Source: an uncultured Lentisphaeria bacterium (GTDB lineage Bacteria; Verrucomicrobiota; Lentisphaeria; Victivallales; UBA1829). From it: a stretch of DNA of 64,000 nt. The notes under the pieces were generated by a model. It was not told the origin of the DNA, did no database searches, and saw only the letters and a list, made by a program, of their open reading frames with translations. The number at the start of each line of letters is the position of its first letter. The first letter of the stretch is position 1. Where the stretch lies: positions 28,745-92,744 of the forward strand of contig CAJKAR010000014.1 in the NCBI GenBank assembly GCA_905197955.1. The letters are read 5' to 3'. Position numbers and translations under genes: made by a program. This document shows, one piece after another, positions 15,334 to 23,500 of the stretch.

Positions 15334-18276
15334 ATGAAATTCTATTTACAGGCATTTATTTTCGTCATTCTGGCAAATGGATTTGTTCTGGCGGATTCCG
15401 GGGCTGAATGGAAGCAGTTTTCTCCGGCCGCAGATATCCGGAACTGGAAGGTTTACAACGGAAGCGAATTCCCAGGAGCAAAAGGAAAACTCTCGGAAGA
15501 GAAGAACGGAGGCTTACTGCTTTCCGGGAAATTCGAAGGACGCAGTGTTTACGTAGCGGCGGCACTCAAATTACGAATCTCGGATCCGAAAACCAGAATA
15601 AAAGTTACCGCGGTTACCGATTGCCGGATTGCTCTCCGCTGCCAGGATCAAAAAGGACATTTCTGGCAAACTGCGACAACCCCTTTGAAAGCGAATGAAA
15701 CATATACTCTTCTTCTTTCCCCGGATCAGCACTGGCCGATCTGCTGGGGAGGTGCGGAAAAGGGAAAACAGCCGATTTTTCCCTATCGAAGCATTCAAAT
15801 CAATGCCATGAGGATTCCAAAAGCATCGGAATTGAAATTGTGCATTGATGAAGTGCAGATTCCGCAAGCTCCCGTTTCTCTGGAACCGATCTTTCTGCCT
15901 GTACAGGTTTTAAACAACTCCAAACAACCTTCTCCAAAACTTGTTTTGCGTAACAATTCCACGCAAGAGCTCCGGCTTTCAGGTGAAATTCAGGTGATGG
16001 CGTATGATGAATCAAGACAAACTTTAAATGTGAGTCAGGATCTTCCCAGGGGCGGAAAGAGAGAGATTGAACTTCCCATTCCGGAAAATGTACAGGGATC
16101 ATGGCGCGTTTTCTGGAAGCTTGAGGATTGCAAAGCGGGTATCGTCTTCAGAGGAGAAGACCGCTTTTCCCGAATGATTCCTGCTGGAGTCCGGAAGGTT
16201 CACTCTCGTCCGGAGTTTTTGTTCGGAATCGCGGCGCATCCGGAGCACTATCCCCTTGGGGAACGGGTAAAAATGGCAGAAGCTGCAGCTCTCTGTGGTG
16301 CTCATCTGATCCGGACGGATGCCCGCTGGACGTATCATATTCAGCCGAAACCGAATCTTTGGGATTATAGAATATTGGATTCTGTTGTTGATATTTTTTC
16401 CGGAAAAGGTCTCGGAATCCAGTTGATTCTTGCGGGCTGTCCAAACTGGGCTGTCGCGAAGAACTGGATTCCGAAAAAGTCCGCGGTAAAACAACCGACC
16501 AGAGGTCGCCGTCCAGATTATGACGCATGGAGAAAATTCGTTCGGAAGACCGTTCATCGTTATGCCGACAGAATTTCTCTGTACGAGGTTTGGAACGAAC
16601 CGGATATTATCAGTTTTGCGAATTTTTCAACGGAAGATTACATGCGGCTTCTGGAGATCGCTTTTCGGGAGATTAAAGCGATCTCTCCGAATCTGAAAGT
16701 GATCAGTGGAGGGCTTTCCGGTTACCAGCCTGGCAGAGAAGACCTTTTTCAGCAGATTGCAAAGAGTTCCAGTTGTGATATCTTTGCGTTTCATGGCCAC
16801 GGCTTTCCGGAAAATTATCTGCAACAGATCAAAGAACTGAAAAGAATTCTTACAATTTATCCGAAACCATGGTATTCGAATGAAACGGCCATCTCCTCTC
16901 TTTCCTGCGGGGAATATCAGCAGGCGATCGTTCTATTTCAGAAACTTTTCGCTGCATGGGAAAATGGTTCGATCGGATATACCTGGTATAATCTCAGGGA
17001 AAAGGGGGTCAATCCAAAAGACAGTGAACATCATTATGGTATGATCACCTATGATTTCAAGGCAAAACCGGTTTATCTGACCTTTAATATGCTGACCACT
17101 CTTTTCCGAGGGGCTCAATTCGAGGGACGTTTTCCGCTTTCTTCAGAGGTGACTTCATACTGTTTTCGTGCGGCAAACGGCGACTGGCTCTATCCGATCT
17201 GGCAGGCTGGGGCTGTCTCGGAAGCTCTTTATGGTGTCGGCGGAATTTCTCAGAACAATGCAGAAGTGATAGATCTGGTCGGAAATCGTCATCCGGTTCC
17301 GGTTACGGCGGGCATGGCTGTCATCAGATCCTCCACAGAACCGCAGGTTTTGAGAATTCCTGCGCAATCCGGAAGACCCATTCCTTGGGGTAAGCTTTTT
17401 TCCGGTCCGGCGGTTTTGAGTGTGAGTCCGGAAGGGGAATCGACATGGGATTTTTCGATTCGGAATCCGTCAAAAAAAGCATTGCATTGGAATTTTGCTG
17501 CGGAATTGCCAGAATCTGTTTCTGTATTTTCATGGCCTTCTGAAATTAAGATCTCTCCCGGAGAGGAGAAGACTTTCCGCGTTCGGGCTCGAATGGCTTC
17601 CGGGTTTGCGGATCGAAAGGCTGTCATCCTGAAAGTTGGTGATGAAACATTGCATTTTCCTCTTCAAAGCAGGATTCAAATTCCCTGGAAAACGTTTCCT
17701 GAAACGGCTCAGTTTCAGCTCCGTCATGCGGAGCAGGTCGTTCCCCTGGTGGAGCATGAGCCCCGGAATGCTCATCTGTTCTGGTACGGACCGGGGGACC
17801 TCAGTGCTGAAGTCCGGCTTGCACGGGATTCCGACAAACTGAAATTGCGAATTGATGTCACAGATGATCGTCATGTGGTGAAAGATTTTAATGAATCCGC
17901 ATGGAAAAGCGACAGCGTTCAATTCGCGATTGCTCTGAACTCTCAAAAAACTCCATGGAAAATCGGATTATCTCATATAAACGCTGGAAAATCCGCGGTT
18001 TTTATCTGGTCGGCACCGGATGGGTTCAATGCGAAGAATACCGCAGAAAAAATTCATCTCAGAAGTTCACGGAATGAAAAAACAAAACAAACGGTTTATG
18101 AAGCAGAGATTCCTTTCCCGGCAATCGGTCTGAATCCGCAGAAGGCAGATAGCTTCCGCTTTAACTTGCTGGTAAATGATAACGATGGTGAGATCAGAGA
18201 ATCCTACATCGCGATTGCTCCGGGTTTGGGCAATCGGCTGAATGCGGAAAATTATCCGACAGTCCATCTGAAGTGA
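15334..18276 (+). CDS. Secreted GH-A clan glycosidase with C-terminal CBM9-like domain, cassette B
   Basis: 980 residues from ATG 15334, which has GAGGGA upstream; an ATG at 15322 overlaps the previous stop and is less likely. A signal peptide (FYLQAFIFVILANGFVLA) and a beta-rich N-terminal domain precede a TIM barrel. Candidate acid/base E422 is in EVWNEPD and candidate nucleophile E517 in WYSNETA, the GH39/GH5-like arrangement. The last ~190 residues (LSAEVRLARDSDKLKLRIDVTDDRH to LLVNDNDGEIRES) resemble a family 9-like carbohydrate-binding domain. It is a paralogue of the protein at 35444-38332, with the same domain order. Substrate unknown. Confidence 0.85.
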   Translation: MKFYLQAFIFVILANGFVLADSGAEWKQFSPAADIRNWKVYNGSEFPGAKGKLSEEKNGGLLLSGKFEGRSVYVAAALKLRISDPKTRIKVTAVTDCRIALRCQDQKGHFWQTATTPLKANETYTLLLSPDQHWPICWGGAEKGKQPIFPYRSIQINAMRIPKASELKLCIDEVQIPQAPVSLEPIFLPVQVLNNSKQPSPKLVLRNNSTQELRLSGEIQVMAYDESRQTLNVSQDLPRGGKREIELPIPENVQGSWRVFWKLEDCKAGIVFRGEDRFSRMIPAGVRKVHSRPEFLFGIAAHPEHYPLGERVKMAEAAALCGAHLIRTDARWTYHIQPKPNLWDYRILDSVVDIFSGKGLGIQLILAGCPNWAVAKNWIPKKSAVKQPTRGRRPDYDAWRKFVRKTVHRYADRISLYEVWNEPDIISFANFSTEDYMRLLEIAFREIKAISPNLKVISGGLSGYQPGREDLFQQIAKSSSCDIFAFHGHGFPENYLQQIKELKRILTIYPKPWYSNETAISSLSCGEYQQAIVLFQKLFAAWENGSIGYTWYNLREKGVNPKDSEHHYGMITYDFKAKPVYLTFNMLTTLFRGAQFEGRFPLSSEVTSYCFRAANGDWLYPIWQAGAVSEALYGVGGISQNNAEVIDLVGNRHPVPVTAGMAVIRSSTEPQVLRIPAQSGRPIPWGKLFSGPAVLSVSPEGESTWDFSIRNPSKKALHWNFAAELPESVSVFSWPSEIKISPGEEKTFRVRARMASGFADRKAVILKVGDETLHFPLQSRIQIPWKTFPETAQFQLRHAEQVVPLVEHEPRNAHLFWYGPGDLSAEVRLARDSDKLKLRIDVTDDRHVVKDFNESAWKSDSVQFAIALNSQKTPWKIGLSHINAGKSAVFIWSAPDGFNAKNTAEKIHLRSSRNEKTKQTVYEAEIPFPAIGLNPQKADSFRFNLLVNDNDGEIRESYIAIAPGLGNRLNAENYPTVHLK

Positions 18277-18627
18277 ATGTCTGTTATCCTTGATCGAAAG
18301 CCAGGATCGGCGTGTATCTTTCTGCTGTCCGCAGAAAGAATCGCCGGCCGGGAGAACTCCCCCCTTAAAAAGTTTACCATGTTTCCTCAGGCTGCATATT
18401 TGCAATGGTCAGGTATGATCAGGTTATGCTTTGAGCAGAAATTTACGGAATAACAGCTCGTATTATTTCTATTTTCTTCAGGGAATCTTCCTTCAAATCA
18501 TGGATTAGATCGGATTACATACGGGAGTACGCGGAAGCGCTCGTCTGACCGGATCGTGGCAAGGTTGAAGAGCTGATTCTTTGCATGATAAAACCAGTAT
18601 TCTTTTTCTGAGCCTGAAAAAAGGGGG
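18277..18627. other. Intergenic region with a stable hairpin
   Basis: No gene seen between the GH-A gene and the next promoter. A perfect 9-bp hairpin (18317-18325 with 18331-18339, loop of 5) lies 41 bases after the GH-A stop. It has no T-run, so it may stabilise the 3' end or support Rho-dependent termination. Confidence 0.45.
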
Positions 18628-18655
18628 TTGACAAAATAAAAAAATCTGCTATAAT
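18628..18655 (+). promoter_or_regulatory. Consensus promoter of cassette C
   Basis: Perfect TTGACA (18628-18633) and TATAAT (18650-18655) with a 16-base spacer. Transcription would start near 18662, which makes the ATG at 18711 a better start than the ATG at 18663. Confidence 0.8.
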
Positions 18656-18710
18656 TTAATTAATGTATAATTTTTTAGACATTAATCTGTCGAAAAATGA
18701 AAGCTCTGCA

Positions 18711-19724
18711 ATGGGAGAGAAAAAACAAGTTCTCCGGACAGAACCTGTCAAACAGTATCTGATCCAATGCTCTATGAAAGCGGGATCGGAGCAGGTACGT
18801 TTGATGGAAGAGATGGAACTTTGCCGGAAGTTCGGCGTTTCCCGTGGGACGGTGCGTCAGGCGATAGAAGAGACGATTCGTCTGGGTTATGCAACCCGTC
18901 TTCCGAAACGTCGCGGACTTTTTTCTCTTCCCGGTAACAGCCGGATTCCGGAGAAATGCCGGATGATAGCGCTTCTGTATGATAATCAGACCTTCTTTGT
19001 TTTGACTCGGCATGATGCGGCAATGGTTTCCGCTTTTTTCGAAGAATTGACTCAATATCCATGTAATTTCTGTGTTCCCAGAATGAATGAATTTACAGAG
19101 GAATCCATCTTGGGATTGGAAATGGACGGTCTGGTCTGGTTCCATCCTCCCAAAGAGAATGCGCCGCTGATCCGTCAGCTGATCGGCCGGGGATATCCGA
19201 TTGTCGCAGTGCCTTTTTTCTATTCCGATTCATTTGATACTGATCCGGATCATTATCTTTATGTGGACTATCTGGGGGCGGCGAAAAAGCGGGCGGAAGT
19301 ATTTGCCTGGAACAATTGCCGCAACCTGCTGATCTGCGGCGGAAGTTCTCCTTCCATCATCTTGCTGGAAAAGGAGTTCCGGAAGACTCCGCTGGCGGAA
19401 AATGTTTTCATCTCCGATGGAACTCCCTCTTCCCTGCAGACCATTCTGCGGAATGAAAATATTGACGCCATCTTTTCCTTTGGCGGAATTGATATTTATC
19501 AGACCGTCTTTCAAGTGGTCCGGAGCCTTCCGGATCCGCGGAAAATTCTGATTCAGATCGATCCGGGCTTTCTGGAGGATTCCCTGATTAAAAAAAATCC
19601 CGATTTGCATATCGTGAACGGGGATTTCACTGATCTTCACATTGCTCGTGCACGAGATGTCGGGAAAGAAGCCGCACTTCGATTAAAAAAAAATTTGAAA
19701 AACAAAGAGGTGAGAAAAGGATGA
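18711..19724 (+). CDS. GntR-family regulator with PBP-like effector domain, cassette C
   Basis: 337 residues from ATG 18711. The winged helix includes RLMEEMELCRKFGVSRGTVRQAIEETIRLGYATRLPKRRGLF, the GntR signature. A binding-protein-like domain follows (MIALLYDNQTFFV, then LEMDGLVWFHPP and NLLICGGSSPSI). It ends in a Lys-rich tail and overlaps the prepilin-like gene by ATGA. The 16-residue upstream extension from ATG 18663 would begin at the transcription start and was not used. Expected to control the prepilin-like/GH2 operon it heads. Confidence 0.85.
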   Translation: MGEKKQVLRTEPVKQYLIQCSMKAGSEQVRLMEEMELCRKFGVSRGTVRQAIEETIRLGYATRLPKRRGLFSLPGNSRIPEKCRMIALLYDNQTFFVLTRHDAAMVSAFFEELTQYPCNFCVPRMNEFTEESILGLEMDGLVWFHPPKENAPLIRQLIGRGYPIVAVPFFYSDSFDTDPDHYLYVDYLGAAKKRAEVFAWNNCRNLLICGGSSPSIILLEKEFRKTPLAENVFISDGTPSSLQTILRNENIDAIFSFGGIDIYQTVFQVVRSLPDPRKILIQIDPGFLEDSLIKKNPDLHIVNGDFTDLHIARARDVGKEAALRLKKNLKNKEVRKG

Positions 19725-20557
19725 GTCGCCGGAGTTCAAGTTTTACACTAATAGAACTTTTAGTTGTGATTGCAATTATTGCAATTCTCTCTTCTATTCT
19801 GCTTCCGTCCCTGAATTCTGCGCTTCGGAAAGCTCTGGCCGTCAACTGTACATCCAATTTAAAAGCAATCGGGAGTGCTGAGCACATGTATATCGGTGAT
19901 TACGAGTATGTGGTTCCTTACAATTACAAGCCGCGGGAAAACGGAGTCGTTTCTCCAGAAATTCCGTTTACCAATGCTTTGAATGGTGGAATCGGAACCC
20001 GAAGGAATGCTGGTCCCTACGGAGTTTATTTTGAGCATGGAATCGGAAAGGGTGGAACTTATAAATGTCCGGCGGAAAAACGGGAACCAAACTTTGGCCC
20101 GGCGAATATATGGCCCCATGGTCACTATGGCGCCAATACCTATCTGCATGCCAATCTGACGGGTTCCAGTGAGGAGGATTGGGCGGCAATGAAAACAAAG
20201 TTCCGGAAAAGCAGTTTTTCTCTTCAGCCGGGCAGCACAATCAGTTTCGGAGATGCCGGACTGCTTTACATGAATGGGGTTCTTCAGTCCAATCCTGTGA
20301 GGGATGCGATTTCGACGATTTCCTATTTCAACTATCGTCACGGAATCGGTGATTCCCGCGAAATGAGTGCGAAAAGTCTTGGAAATGAAAGCATGCCTCC
20401 AGGTATGTTCCCGAAAGGAAGCGTCACCATTCTCTATTTCGACGGTCATGCCGCTTCCCGGACTGCCGATTCTTTGTATTTCATTCCGGAACCATCCCTC
20501 TATTCGGGTACAAACCGGTATTCATGGGCTCTTGTTCAAGGACTTCAGAAACAGTAA
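19721..20557 (+). CDS. Prepilin-like protein, cassette C
   Basis: 278 residues. Very short leader MSRRSSS, then FTLIELLVVIAIIAILSSILLPSLNSALRKA. Ser takes the -1 position in place of Gly; Glu +5 is kept. The globular domain ends with VTILYFDGHAA; the His of the H-x9-DG motif is replaced by Pro in this copy. The ATG overlaps the regulator's stop (ATGA) and GAGGTG serves as ribosome site. Followed after 11 bases by the giant GH2-like gene. Confidence 0.9.
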   Translation: MSRRSSSFTLIELLVVIAIIAILSSILLPSLNSALRKALAVNCTSNLKAIGSAEHMYIGDYEYVVPYNYKPRENGVVSPEIPFTNALNGGIGTRRNAGPYGVYFEHGIGKGGTYKCPAEKREPNFGPANIWPHGHYGANTYLHANLTGSSEEDWAAMKTKFRKSSFSLQPGSTISFGDAGLLYMNGVLQSNPVRDAISTISYFNYRHGIGDSREMSAKSLGNESMPPGMFPKGSVTILYFDGHAASRTADSLYFIPEPSLYSGTNRYSWALVQGLQKQ

Positions 20558-20568
20558 AGGAGAGAAAG

Positions 20569-23500
20569 ATGGCTTTGTTGAAAATCTGCATGATGAGTGT
20601 TATGGCTCTTGTATTAGTCGGCGCTGTTTCCGGCGCTCAGGTCTGCCACTTTGACTCCCCCGGGGAGATCGGAAGTTTTCTGAAACGGAAGAATCCTGAA
20701 GCATTCTTTGAATCCGGAACGAAAGCCGCGGGCGCAGGAGCGTTGAAGGCTTCCGGGTTTTCGCGCACTTTCCGGCCGGAAGAGAAGATTTCCAAAGTCA
20801 CATTTTACATTTACGACGATACGTTTTCCGCAAGAAAGACGGAATTCAACACGCTTCAGATCCGATTTGCCCGAACCGACAACAGCAAGGAACGGATCTC
20901 TCTCTGGCAGTTGATCAAAGGAAAGTCCGGCTGGCAGCTGCGGTATACGGAAGCAAACGGAATCCGCCGTTTTTTCCGTCTGACCGAAGCGCCGTCTCAT
21001 GGCGGCTGGCTCCGGGTGGATATTGTCAAGAGTGCCGAGGGGAGGGCTCCCTGCGTCATTGCCCTTGATGGACACGAAATCGTCCGGACTTTTGAACCTT
21101 ACGACCGGATCCATTCCGCCGGAGGTTCCGGTTTCCCCTTTTACGACGAGTTCTATGCCGGTCCGGAAAACACCTTCCGTCTCAATGCCGTAGCCGCGAT
21201 TCTGCCGGACAATCGTTACGGCGCTGCTGCTTTGAAACCGGAGGAAAAACTTACTGTGAAACTCAAAGCCGGTCGCAAACTGGAACCGGGAGAATCCATT
21301 ACGCTGAATCTTTTGAATGGACGGGCGGAAGTGGTCCGGAGCGTCAAAGGCGTTCCGCCGGTTCGGAATGGGGAAATGACCATGGCCCTGAATTCGCCTC
21401 CGCGCTCGGGGTCCTATATTCTTGAAACACGGACGGGGCGGTCGGGGGAAGCGCCCGAAGTTACGCGCCGAAGCATTGAGATTCAATTTCTCAATCCGGA
21501 ATTTCACTCTTCCGCGCAATCGGCCCCGATCCGCCTTTCGGATGCCTGCTGGGATTTCCTTCCGCAGGGCTCGTTCAATCCGCGTATCCATCCTCTGACC
21601 CTTCAGGAGCCGGAAAAAGGGATTTTCCAGATGCCGGAGCAGGTCCCCGCAGACTGGAGTTCCGCGAAATCTATACGCGGAGAATGGATGAATCTGGCAG
21701 ATCATTTTAAAATCGGACAGAGCTGGTATGCCGGCTGGTATCGCCAGAAAACGACACTGCCCAGGGCATGGCGGGGAAAAAGGATTCGTCTTTTAATAGA
21801 TGTTCCGCAGACGGTTGCGGCGGTTTTTCTCAATGGCCGTCACGGAGGCGTTCTGGAGTGGCCCGGCGGAGTGCTGGATGTTACCGATGCGGTCCGTCCA
21901 GGCAAGGAAAATGAAATCGCCATTCATGTGCAGGCGAATCCTCTACACGGGTATTACAAGGTTGCCCGTGAGATTCTGGGAAGCAGTTTCCGCCCTCCGC
22001 TTCCCGCCTGGCGCGGACTGCCCGGAGACGTTGTGCTTTTCACGGAATCAAAGACGGGGTCTCTGGAACATGTTTCCATTCGCCCTTCGGTCCGGGAAAA
22101 ACGGCTTGACGCAGTCTTTGACTGTACCGGGCTGACACCCGGAAAGCGGTATACGCTCCGCTGTTCGGTTTCCGCCGCTGGAAAAACGGTTCGGAGCTTT
22201 TCCGACCGAACGTTTACTGCCGGAGAAGAGCAGGAGACAATCCGTCTCTCGACCGAATGGAAGAATCCCTTGTTCTGGGAACTCGGACGACCGTATCTCT
22301 ATGATCTGGACGCCGTCCTGCTGAATGCGGATGGAACCGTTTCCGATACTCTTTGGCCGGAACGCTTCGGATTCCGGGAAGTGTGGACGGAGAATTCGCT
22401 GCTCTTTCTTAACGGACGGAAGTTGACTCTGTTTGACGACAACGGCATTATCGCTCCCGTTCCGGAATCGGTTTCCCTGCAGGAATCCTTCGGGTTTACA
22501 AGTTTTTATCATTATCTGGGGATTCGGGATGCAAGGCGTTTGGACGAGGCCGGACTCAGCAGCGGAAGGGATTACTCATTTCTTCCGATTGCCCGTATCG
22601 CAACACAGCTCGCGTCCGCGGGAAAGATCGGCGATTCCCGTTTCTGGAAGACAGCGGAATCCATCATCCGCCATCAGGTCCGGAGGCGTGAAAATCATCC
22701 GGCAATTTTTTTCCATTACGGACCCATGGGCGGCGGAATGGCGCGCAACGGCGGAGCATACAATCCGATGTTCCAGAATGGCACATGGTTTAACCGGAAC
22801 GAGGGAAAAGAACCCTATGCATCCATGATTTCCGCAGCTCGGAGAATCTATTCGCTTGTGCGGAAAAATGATCCGGGACGGCTTGTCGTAGCACAGGACT
22901 CCGGGAGTTTGAACGATACGATGATGATTACCGAATACCGCGGTTTCCAGCCGCTTCAGGAGATGATCGAGATCGGAGCGTTCTGGCGGAAAATCGCCTC
23001 CAAGCCGTTTTTTATTTCCGAAGAGGCTGCGCCGTTTCAGGCGAACTGGACCGATGCATGTGCGCAGGGAAAAGGATGGAACGGGGTGCCCTGTCTTCAT
23101 GAATGGGCGGCGATCACGGACGGAGACAGCGCTATGATCCGCACCGAAAACGACAACCGGCAGCTTGCCTCTTTGGAACAGTCCGTCCGGACTCGGCGGG
23201 AAAAACTTCCGAAAAACGATCGTTCGGGCTGGATGCGGATTCGGATGACCTCTTCTATGGGAAGTGGCGGACTGAACGCCCGTGCGGAAAAGATTACAGC
23301 GGATCGGACACGCACTCAGGTCTTCTTCTGGCGTGCGGATCATCTCGGACTTTTGAATTTCCAGTATATTCCCCGCTTCCCCGGCAGGAACGCTCTGATT
23401 GCAGAAGTCCAGGCTCCGGTTACCGGTTTTTTAGCGGGGACTTCAAAGAGTAAAACAGCGCAGGATCATATCTTCCGTCCCGGCGAGCAGTTCGATCGGA

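Noticed and set aside
17689..17702. GGAAAACGTTTCC palindrome resembling a LacI operator
   Set aside because: Lies inside the GH-A coding sequence, far from a promoter; the octamer also occurs in other coding regions by chance.
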